DNA of 64,000 bases from Microglena sp. YARC (taxonomy: Eukaryota; Chlorophyta; Chlorophyceae; Chlamydomonadales; Chlamydomonadaceae). The position numbers and the translations under genes are program-made. This document shows positions 49,652 to 61,600 of the stretch, piece by piece. The stretch covers positions 26,673,003 to 26,737,002 of the forward strand of contig CM039463.1 in assembly GCA_022414725.1 (NCBI GenBank), written 5' to 3'. Position 1 is the first letter of the stretch; the number at the start of each line of letters is the position of its first letter. The notes below the pieces were generated by a model. It was given only the letters and a program-made list of their open reading frames with translations, had not been told where the DNA came from and did no database searches.

Positions 49652-52600
49652 GTTTGGGGCATGGGGTTGAGCCGCCCCCAGGATGTGGCCCCCCCTCCTC
49701 AAAATGGGAGCGAGCAACTAGTGATGGGGCTGGACTTCCACGAACATGGGGGCTCAAGGTAATTGCAAGGATCCATGTGGGGTGACAGCCCCCCCTATTT
49801 GGTGATTGGCCCCAGTGCAAGCAAACGGACTGCCCCCCTACTTATTTATGTACTATTCATTTATGTACTATTTATGTACTACGTGTTTATACACTATTTA
49901 TTTACGTATGCAAGGATCCATATCGTATAGTAAAAAGCTCATTCGTCGCCACCCTGGCGAATTAGTGACGGATGTTAGCACGAGTGGCGTGCTACCGGTG
50001 AGAAGCCTCGCCAGGCGCTGGACTTCCACGAACGTGGGGGCTCAGGGTAAGTGCAAAAATCCATCTTGCATATCAGTATATGTAGTATCATGTAATGTGT
50101 ATATGTAGTATAATGTAATGTGCATAACCTAGTATAATGTAATGTGCATAATATAGTATAATGCAATGTGCTTGGCAATGTGTATATATAGCATAATATA
50201 TAGGTAGTCCTTTCTCAGCTAAACAAATGTAATGTGTGTATGTAGTATAATGTAATGTAATGTAATGTAATGTAATGTAATGTAATGTAATGTAATGTAA
50301 TGTAATGTAATGTAATGTAATGTAATGTAATGTAATGTAATGCAATGCAATGCAATGTAATGTAATGTAATGTAATGTAATGTAATGTAATGTAATCCCG
50401 AGCTGGGCTGAAAACAAAAAGGAAATGTAACCATCCAGGGTAAGCGCAAAAAGTCTATTCATCCAGAATAGTAGGTCACAGCACAAAACCAGAAAATCAC
50501 TGGGAGGCCAGACAGAAGTCAATCCTAATACCAAAGAGTGCAATAAGACTAAGGATAACAACAGAGACTGAAAAAACGAAAAATAACCGAAATGAAGACT
50601 GAAGTATGTTGTGAGAGCAGCACAAGATATAATCAAAGTCTAAAGGACGCAGATAAGAGGACACAATAGTCATCCACTAAAGTAAATTCGATGGAAAAAT
50701 CCTTCACCTTCATTATTATTTTTAGCATAGTATCCAAGACTAGGCTGGGATGAAAAAACCATGAGGAACTGGTTTCTTACTCAATGATGGGAAGTAAGAA
50801 GATTTATGAAAGTTAATTATCATAAATCCCCAGCTAAGGCACTAACTAAGTGGAATGAACCGACTGAAATACACCTGGAAGAACAAAAAAGGAGGTGTGG
50901 GAAAGTACATCTGCAAGTACAACTGCAAGATTACCCAGTGTACCATTTCACTGAAAGCATCGAAGTGAAACAGCGATCAATTTCCACTTAATTCAGTAAT
51001 CACCTGAAGGCGGCTGGGGAAACAAAACTGATGCCCCAGGTGACCAGTGAAGCATAAAGAAGCAGCTAATCTATGATAAGCTCCACCGAATTAACCATCT
51101 GCCTATGGAACGAAGAGTCAGAAAACCATAAGGTCGCTATAACGGTGGTCTGAATAAATTTCCACCTTCCACTGAAAGCAAGAAAGACAGCTTAATATCC
51201 AGCTGCCTAACAAACATCTTTCTATGAGGGATGGCAGGCAGGAGAATTCCGAAGGCCAGCCTTGGATGAGAATGGAGCAGAGACCTCTGAAAAATTAATC
51301 GCAGGTCGCTGCACAAATTCGCACACAAGGAAAATTGCACACAAGGAGTCAGTCGCACCCTTCATAGCTAGCAACCAGGGATTCCTATCAGAATATGAGG
51401 GATCCATGGCTGCCGAAAAGACAGTGGAGTAGGTACTCATATGGAGGCACACATGTAGGGAAGGTCAATCCTACCATGAGAACCGTCAGTACAAACAGGT
51501 AGTAAATCCCCCAGGACAGTTAAAACATTGCCAGCAGGGACGGCATTCTTTGCCTCTAAATCAGACATGGTGAGGCCTGGGTCAACCGGAACACCCCATC
51601 CGTACCCAGTATCACCCATAGACCACTCTTCTAAATAATCATCACCCGGCAAAACCAAGGTGGCCTGTTCATGCCTATCGGTATCCCAATATGTCTCACC
51701 AGTAAATGGAGCTGGGAAAACCTGAGACTCATTTGAACTGATGCAGGGGTCCAAAACTGATGAAACCGGCTGTGGATTTAGGATGGATGTCAGAAGGCGT
51801 ACTACATCCCAAAACTTCACCCACGATACGAGGGGGCGTGGCAGTACTGACGACCCCATGAGATTGAGGCAAATTAATATCGGAAAGACCTTGAGACTCC
51901 CGCCCATCCCCCAGTGCCGCACTCGATGCAGCGCACTCAGCTCCAGGCCGCGGCCTTAGGACCATACGTCGCAAAGGACAGGGAGCCACTGCCGGATGCA
52001 CTAGAGGATGTAAGGCGTTGCCCGCCTCGTCTAACACATCGCTGTTGATAGCAGGAGAGGTTTCGCCGAAGTACGGAGACCTATCAGAAGGGGAGTGCCC
52101 TAGGTATAGAAGGGTAAATCACGACCCTCTACAACCTGGCGCAACTTAGGGACCCAAACATAATAACCTTTGCTCACCTTGGGATACCCAACCAGTCGAC
52201 CAGCCTCAGCTTGATTGTCGAGCTTGTTACGCATCTCGCATAGACCAGGGTAACATACCAAGGAAAGCCAAAGAAGCGTAACAATGAAACATCAGGCGCT
52301 ACCCCATACCATTCCTATTCTTATTCCATTTCAATCTCGAAGCCTAGCCACACTAGCTCCACCAAAATTCTAGCCTCCAGCTCCACCAACAGCCTAGCCA
52401 ACAGCCTAGCCTCCAGCTCCACCAACAGCCTAGCCTAGCCAACAGCCTAGCCGACACAAAGACACGGCGTCACCGACTCAAAAACATGGCTTCACCGACA
52501 CAAAGACATGGCTCCACCGACGCAAAGACATGGCTCCAGTAGCCGCTCTGCCGAAGAACTGGGGGTCGCAGCAGAAGTCGCAGCAGAAGCCGCAGCAGAA

Positions 52601-55600
52601 GTCGCAGCAGAAGTACATCAAGCACTCGAGCAGCAGAAGACGTGGCTCCACCGACGTCCAGACTTGTTAGGCGGGGGGAGGTTCAAAAGGAGGGGAAATG
52701 GAGAGGGAGGAAAGGGGAGGGGGGGGGGGGGGGGTAGCTCCTGCAGTCTCAGAAGCGACCTCCTCTGGAGGATCATTGGTACTTGGCGCTCGAACATCCA
52801 TCCAGCTTAGTCGGTGGCTCCGAACAGGAGTCAAAACTGCATCACAGCCACTGAAGTTAATGTACCCATGGATCTGTTGAGACCAAATGGGAACATGTCT
52901 TCGAGTAAGCGGCAGGATTGAACTCAGGGGAGCTTGAAGAAGCATTCTCGTCAAGCAGAGGAAGCACGATGGAAACCCAGAACCTGTCAGCTTAAACTCT
53001 TCAGGAGTGGATGAACGTTAAACAGCGTCAACATTATTGATCTTTCTTACAGAAGAGGTAAAAGCAAGAGGAGGGTGACGCTTTAAGGGGCACACCATTG
53101 CGGAGGACCGGAGGACATAACCCTGGTTTAGGCCAGGATTTGACCGTACGGTGACATTGACAGCAATAGCTGTCACTGTACATCAGGAGATCGTTCTAAG
53201 GAAATACATAAGAAGTCAGCAAGGCATAAACAGCGGGTGTAACACACCAGATGCTGATATTAGTGACGAATGTTAACCCGAGTGGCGTGAAACCGGTGAG
53301 AAGCCTCACCAGGGGCTGGACTTCCACAAACGTGGAGGCTCAAGGTAAGTGCAAGCATCCATCATGTACCGGTAGATATAATAGAATACAATATGATGTA
53401 TATACAGTAAAAAGGCTCCTTCGTCGTTAACCTGGTGAATAACTGACAGATGTCAACCCGAGTGGCGTGAAACCGGTGAGAAGCCTCACCAGTGGCTGGA
53501 CTTCCGCAAACTTGAGGGCTCAAGGTAAGTGCAAGCATCCATCATGTACTGGTAGATGTAATATAGTACAATATTGTGAATATATATACAGCAAAAGGGT
53601 CCTTTGTCGCCACCCTGGTGAATAGTGACGGATGTCGACCCGAGTGGCGTGAAACCAGTGAGAGGCCTCACCAGGGGCTGGACTTCCGCGTATGTGGGGG
53701 CTAAGGACTAGTTCAAGATTCCATATTGTAATGATGATGATGATGATGATGATGGTGATGGTGATGATGGTTACATTTTCCTGGTTCCCTGCTGGACTCC
53801 AAAGGTGCGTGCGGCTTGACGGAGTCAAAGTGACTGATGACATGTTGTATTGTAGCGCTTGTTTACTCGTCTGCTAGGGACTCACCCAGATTCCACCTAG
53901 CTCCCCCACCCACCCACCACACTCACACACACACACACACACACAAACAAACAAACAGCTCCCCCCCCTCCCCCCTCCCCAACACACACACACTGAGACA
54001 CGCATTCCTGGTGATGGACCAGAAACGTCTTCGAATGTCGGGCTTGGGGATAAATTCTGCAGCCCATGTACTACTAGTTGTTGTGTGCTTGCTTGCTCCC
54101 ATGCTGGTGATGGGTAGGAACCTCTAGAATGGGTAGGAAAAGTAATGATAATGCCTGGTGGGGCGTGGTATTAAGGGAGCCCCGTCTTGGGGCGGTAGGG
54201 AACGGGCTCCTACTTTACCTGGACAAAGCTACCATGGCGGTTGAATGGGTAGGAACCTGTAGAGTGGTGATGAGTAAGAACCCCTAGAATGGGTAGGAAA
54301 AGTAATGATAATACCTGGTGGGGCGTGGTGTTGAGGGAGCCCATTCTTGCAGCGGTAGGGAACGGGCTGCTACTTTACCTGGACAAAGCTACCATGGCAG
54401 TTAAATGGGTAGGAACTCGTAGAGTGGTGATGGGTAGAAACCTCTAGAACGTGGTTGCTGATGGTTATTCCATTTAAAAGTGTGAGGGTCAATAAAGTAC
54501 GTGCACCTGCAGTGGGATCAAATTGTCAGTACACCCCCAACACACCGAATACCCCCCCCACCCCCCCCCCCCACCCAAACACACACACGCAGCACCCCCC
54601 CCCCACCACCCCACCACCACCACCACACCACCTAAACACACACACCAGCACCCCCCCACTAACACCCCACCACCCACCCACCAAACACACACACCAGCAC
54701 CCCACCCACCACACCCAACACCCCAAACACACACACCAGCACCCCCACATGCCAGAAGATTTGGATTTTGTTGTATTTTATTTAAATTGACTTAAATTGT
54801 TGTATCTTATTTAAATTGATTTAAATTGTTGTGTTTTATTTAAATTGACAGTGTATGAACCGATGCTTGCTTTGCACATATTCAAAATACTAAGTGGCCT
54901 CAGACATGTGTTGGCCTACCTAAGGACTGGCTGTTGCTGTTGTAACAGGATGGAACTAACTAAGATGAGCCAAATGTTATGCTTGTTCGTCCAGCCACTC
55001 CTAATCGTCAAGAATCATCTTAGTATATATATGTACCCGTATATGTATATATACTCATATATATGTGTGGTTGGCCCTAGAGCAAGCAAACGTCTACCCC
55101 GAGTACATCATCACCACACATTGAGTCCCTCACACCCACACACAAACACCCCACCAGACACAAACCCCCACACACATACCCTCCCTGACCTCCCCCCCCC
55201 CCCCCACACACTTTCACACACACACACACACTGTAATTTCAGGATGCTGTACTCCATGAGTTTGCTGCGTCCAAGCTGCATGCTAAAATCGAGTTGCAGT
55301 CTCGACTGGCCAAACTCTACCCCGAGTACATCATAGGCCACATGCCTTCAGACAGGTGAAGCTTTGACTTTGCCCCTGACGTGGAGTGTGCTTTGTTTCT
55401 GTGTGTTTTGTGGGTGTGGGTGGGTGTGTGGGTGGGTGTGGGTGGGTGTTGGGGGGGGGGGGGGGGGGGGGGGGGGTCAAACAGGATTTTTGCCTCAAAG
55501 GGTAGGTCTCCCTGCACTAGTCCTAGACTGGGAGGATTATATGTGATGTGCGGAGCCTTTTCCTACTCAGAACGAGGGAGTCGGCGCCCTGTTCCACTTT

Positions 55601-58600
55601 GACATTGCCCCTGACGTGGAGTGTGTTAGTTTCATTTGTGGGGGTGGAACCCTGTCCTACCTGCAAACTGCTGTGATGAATCACTTCAAGAGGCTCAGCC
55701 CCCCTCCTCCCCCCTCCCCTTCCCTTCCCCGTCAGTAAAAACGATTGTTTGGGGTTCATTTCATCAATGCTTTTTCTTTTTAGCGCTTCCTGTCACGGTT
55801 GGGCAAGTCTCTTTAGCCTATTTGGCCTACCCCTGGACTGTAACATACATTTAAATGTTCAAACAACAGAGAGACAGGAAAAGGTGGCAATAACTGACAT
55901 AAAGACAGTAAAAGGTAGCAATAACACAGGATTAGGGCGCGGCAAATAGGTCTATGTGGGCCCAGCCGATAGATCTATACAGGTCTATATAGGGCAATAT
56001 AGACCTATATCTGTCCTATCGGTACACCAAGGAGGCCTCTGAAAAATCTGGTATTTGTTTTACGTGTCCTGTGCTGCATTCCAGGGTGCCCTGCACCTTC
56101 AAAAAAAAATAAAGGATTTCTTTAAGCATAAAAAATCACTTGTGTCGCTTGTTACTGGCGCGGTCGCGCACTAAACCCAACCACGTAGCCTCCAAACCAA
56201 CCCAGGCCCAGCACCCCCCTACTCCCATCAACACAATCATCAGTTCATCACCATCAGCAATCCAGAATGTCTTTTAACTGTCTAATTTGTTTACTTTTAC
56301 TCGGTCACAGTGTGATCCTTGGTATCCGTGGGTATCGCAGGGGGGGGGGGGGGGGGGGGGGGGGCTGGAATTTAAAGACGGTGGACAGCCTAGAGTTGGC
56401 TGAAAACCATGACGCAATCCAAGCTTCAATACATCATCAATTCAATATCATGGGCATCATCATGAGCACATTGTGCTGTCGCCCTCAAGCCCTCAAGCCC
56501 TATCATTTAGGAGCAGCATGCGTTGTTGATCCTCTTGAAGGGTGTCTGCGTGGTGTACAAGAAGTTCGCAAAGTCCTTCTCGAATGCATCTCGCTGCTTT
56601 ACTCAGCCGTTATCAGCCCACACTTTTGCGACCCCAAGTGTCTTTTTCTGTCTAGTGTTCTTAGAAGGGCTGTCCGAGTCCAGGACGTCCAAGTCCAGTT
56701 CCACAACGCACCCTTCGTCGGCTAATGTTGTTAGGGCTGACGCCAATGTCAAAAGCACGACAAAACAAATGGCAAGCTCCATCTTCGGCAATTCGCGCAT
56801 CGAAGTGATTTTTCCATGCTGAAGTCACTGGTAACTTCTGGAGAATCGTCAAGATGGCTGAAGGCAGTTTTAGCTCTCTCTTATACTTGTGTAAGCCGTC
56901 AGTATTCAGTAGGCTGTTTGCCGGCTTCATTTAGTGATACGAAAGCGAATAATACGAAAGAATCGCAAGAGGAAGGAAGCTCAGACGGTGTGTGTACGCA
57001 CAAATCATACTGATATAGACCTATCTGGTCGAGGGGGGGCGTCGGACAAGGGAAATCGATAGATCTATCGGCTTCCCGGAGATAGACCTATATAGGTCTA
57101 TACATAGACAATATATCTATATAGACCTATCGGTCTTTTGCCTCTCCCTACACAGGATGCAAATGGAAATGCATAGGACTATGCAAAGATGCAACTCAAG
57201 AGGTGCTCGTGTGAGACTAGCCTAGATTATACTAGACTAAATCATACATGCATGCCTTCAGACAGCCTGCAGAACCTTTCTGATCCAATAGATCCAATAG
57301 AGTCTGGACTGAAGCCAGGGCAGGCTTGTCCTCACTCCAAGCAAGGACCAGCAAGCAACACCAGCATACAGACGCTACCTGATGCATTACATGCAAAGGG
57401 TGGATCTAAACTGAATTCAGGACAAGCCTCTCCTTACTCCAAGTTCGGACCAGCAAGCAACGCCAGCATACACGATGGACCTGAGGCATCAGGGGATGCT
57501 GGTGACGCTCAGCTAGAGGATCCTGAGTCGGTACCATCTTCTTTGTCGGGGCCCAAGGATAAACACGCCAACGATGCTGCTACTGCTGCTGATGACGATG
57601 GCGTCCAGCCAGAGGATCCTGAATCTACTTACAATACTTTTGATTGCCACAACATCTTGGCCAACGCCACTGTGTACGGGGATTCTTTTGCATGGCATGT
57701 GGATGCAGATCCTTGGACGTTGCCAGAATCGGCTTGGACTCACAAGTTTGGGCACTACTTCAACAGGGTGCGTGTGGTGCATTTTGTTTTCTTGGCCTGG
57801 GGCTCTTTTCTTCCTTTTATTTTATTTTCTTTTCTTTTCTTTTCTTTTTGCTTTTCTTTTCTTTTCTTTTCTTTTCTTTTCTTTTCTTTCTTTTCTTTCT
57901 TTGCTTTTTTACATGGCACTAGGGCGCAGATTCTTGGACATTGCCAGAATCGGCTTGAACACACAAGTACGGGCTCTACTTCAACACGGCACGTGCAGGG
58001 CTTTCGTTTTCTGCATTTTTCCGCATGGCATGTGGTTGAAGATCCTTGGACACTGCCAGAATCAGCTTGGACCCACAAGGTTGGGCTCTACTTCAACAGG
58101 GTGTGTGCGGGGCTTTTCTTTTTGCCGTATACTAGCGGCTTCTAGGCAGCTCCCTATCCAGCCACTGTGCTAAACCCGAATTGTTAAGGAGTTCTGGAAA
58201 GGTGATTCTGCCAAAGCCTATTTTTGGGGCTACGCGTAGCAGCTTCTAGGCAGCTCCTTTCGCCCACCCTTGGTCCAAACCTGAAGCTAGCTAGTGCGTC
58301 TGAAAGCTGGCATGACAGGCATTCCTATGCAGCTGTAATCTTTTGGCTCGACTCAGTCACTGGCTAATGAAGTTGGTGGAAGCTGCATCGCGTAGCCCCA
58401 AAAAGAAGCAGTGGATTTTGTCAGCTTGAATTTAATTGAATTGTCACATGGTTTTTTCAGCCGACTTTGGGCTGCTGACAACCTTTCAATTATAAGTCCA
58501 ATTTAAATTTGAATTTGAATTGTCACATGGTTTTTCAGACGACTTTGGGCTGCTACCCACCTTTCAATTGTAAGTCCAATTTAAATTTGAATTGTCACAT

Positions 58601-61600
58601 GGTTTTTCAGACGACTCCGGGCTGATCACCGCCTTCCAATTCCAGGTACCCCCTCCACACACCCACACCCACACACCACACTCCCACCCCACCCCACCCT
58701 GCGAAACCCATGGGGAGAGGGCTGGATATGGAACGGTGAAGTGGTTGGATTAAATTATCACCTTCTTTTTCAGCCAACTCTGGGCTGCTCACCACCTTTC
58801 AATTTTAACTCCAATTTGAATTTGAATTTGAATTGTTTGATTTTTTTCAGCCGACTCTGGGCCGCTCACCACCTTTCAATTGTAAAACCAATTTGAATTT
58901 GAATTGTCACATGGTTTTTAGCCAACTCCGGGCTGCTCACCGCCTTCCAAGTACCCCCCCCACACACCCACACCCACACCCACCCTGCAAACCCCATGGG
59001 GAGAGGGCTGGATATGGGGCGGTGAAGTGGTTGGATTGGGTTGTTTCATGTTTTTCAGCCAACTCTGGGCTGCTCACCGCCTTCAAATACCCTTGTCCTA
59101 ATTTGAATTTGAATTTTTACATGGTCTTTCAGCCAACTCACGGCTGCTCACTGCCTTCCAATACCTAGTTCAATTTGAATTTGAATTTGAATTGATACAT
59201 GTTCTTTCAGCCGACTCTGGGCTGCTCACTGCTTTCCAATGCCTAGTTGAATTTGAATTTGAATTGTCACATGGTTTTTAAGCTGACTCCGGTCTGCTCA
59301 CCGCCTTCCAATTCCAAGTACCCCCACCCACACAGACACCCCACCCCACCCATCCTCCCACCCTCCCACCCACTCCACCCTGCGAAACCCATTGGGAGAG
59401 GGCTGGATATGGAACGGTGAAGTTATCGGATTGGGTTGTTACATTTATTTCAGCCAAATCTGTGCTGCTCAACGCCTTCCAATACCTAGTCCACTTTGAA
59501 TTTGGATTTGAACTATTACATGTTTTGTAAGCCAACTCTGGGATGCTCACCGCCGTCCGATACCTAGTCCAATTTGAATTTGAATTTGGATTATTACATG
59601 GTCTTTCAACCGACTCTGGGCTTCCACCACCTGCCAATACCAAGTCGAATGTTAATTTTAATTTTAATTGTCACATGGGTTTTGAAGCCGACTCCGGGCT
59701 GCTCATCGCCTTCCAATTCCAAGTACCCCCCCACCACCACTACCACCACCACCACCACACACACACACACACACACACTGCAAAACCCATGGGGGGAGGG
59801 CTGGATATTGAACATTGAAGTGGTTGGATTGGGTTGTCACATTTTTTTCAGCCAAATCTGAGCTGCTCACCACCATCCAATACCTAGTCGAGTTTGAATT
59901 TGAATGGTTACATGGTCTTTCAGCTGACTCTGGGCTGCTCACCCCCTTCCAATTGTAATTCCAATTTGAATTTTAATTTTAATTGTCACATGGTTTTTCA
60001 GCCGACTCCGGGCTGCTCACCGCCTTCCAATTCCAAGTACCCCCCTCCCCCCCCCCCCCACACACACACACACACACACACACACTGGGAAACTCATGGG
60101 GAGAAGGCTGGATATGGATCAGGGAAGAGGTTGGATTGGGTTGTTTCATGTTTTCCAGCCAAATCCGGGCTGCTCACCACATTCCAATACCTAGTCCAAT
60201 TTGAATTTGAATTGTTACATGGTCTTTCAGCCAACTCTGGGCTGCTCACCGCCTTCCAATACCAAGTCCAATTTTAATTGTAATTTTAATTGTTCCATGG
60301 TTTTCCAGCCGACTCTGGGCTTCTCACCGTCTTCCAATGCCAAGTTCAAGTCTGCACTTCGCAAGGGTGTCTACCACTGTTTCTTTTTGGGGCTACTCAT
60401 GGTAGCTTCCTGTCAGCTCCAACAACCAGCGACTGTGTCAGCCACACACCTGCACCTCCAACCCCGACCCCACACCCCAAACCCCCACTGTTTCTTTTTG
60501 GGGCTACTCATGGTAGCTTCCCGTCAGCTCCAATAGCCAGCGACTGTGCCAGCCACACACCCACACACCCAACCCCACACTTCAACCTCCCACTGTTTCT
60601 TTTTTGGGCTACTCATTGTAGCTTCCCGTCAGCTCCAATAGCCAGCCTCTGGGTCTATCCGCTCTTTCTCTGGGTTCTCACTGCCTTCCAATGCTAAGTC
60701 CAAGTCTGCAACTCGCAATCCCTTGGTGCGATCAACACCCCACTACCTGAGAGGCCCTCCCGCTGCTACCCCCATCTCCCAACTCCACTCCCGAGTGCGA
60801 TCCATTTATGCCATCAGTGCGCGTCTACCTGCTTTGCAACACTCAAACTAGCAAACATATGATCAGCACCCATATACCTGGTAGACTCCCCTGCAGCTAC
60901 CCCCTATCCGCAACTCCACTCCCGACTGTAATTCATACATTATATCGATGTGCTCTACATGATTTGCAACTCTCAAACTGCCAACCATACAATCAACACC
61001 CTCCTACCTGAGAGGCTCCCCTGCTGCTACCCCCACCTCCCCCCCTTTCTGATCAGGAGTGTGGGAAGCCGCGCACACCCACACACCTCCCCCACCCACC
61101 CACCCACCCACCTTATACCCCCCTCCCCCCCCTCCCCCCCCCCCTCCCTTCTGATCAGGAGCCTGGGAAGCCGCGCACACCCACACACTTCACCCACCCA
61201 CCCACCCACCTTACCCCCCTCCCCCCCCCCCCCCCTCCCTTCTGATCAGGAGCCTGGGAAGCCGCGCACACCCACCCACTTCACCCACCCACCCACCCAC
61301 CTTATACCCCCTCCCCCCCTCCCCCCCCCCCCCTCCCTTCTGATCAGGAGCCTGGGAAGCCGCGCACACCCACACACCCACACACCTCACCCATACACCC
61401 ACCTTCCACCCACTCCACCCACTCCATCCCCCACACACACCTCCCTCCCCTCTGATCAGGAGCCTGGGAAGCCGTGCACACCCAAACACCTCACATACCC
61501 ACCCACCCACACCCACCCACCCACTTCCACCCACCTTAGACCCCCTCCCCCCCCCCCTCCCTTCTGATCAGGAGCCTGGGAAGCCGCGCACACCCACCCA

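Larger units (their letters stand above)
55933..57150. mobile_element. hAT-type element of 1218 bp carrying a captured frame
   Basis: Ends TAGGGCGCGGCAAATAGG (55933) and TTTTGCCTCTCCCTA (to 57150) are inverted repeats. A perfect 8-bp duplication CACAGGAT flanks it (55925-55932, 57151-57158). Sub-terminal blocks at both ends are dense in ATAGACCTATATAGGTCTAT motifs, likely transposase-binding repeats. No transposase is coded. The middle contains non-repetitive DNA with a minus-strand signal-peptide frame (56603-56800), a poly-G tract and a piece of the GGCTGAAAACCATG family. It sits in intron 3 of the oxygenase gene. Confidence 0.9.

Noticed and set aside
55565..55625. Extra exon reading NEGVGALFHFDIAPDVEC in the oxygenase gene
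   Set aside because: Exon 3 joins exon 4 in phase without it, it has no good donor, and part of it is a copy of 55360-55380. It was left out of the model, though a minor isoform cannot be excluded.
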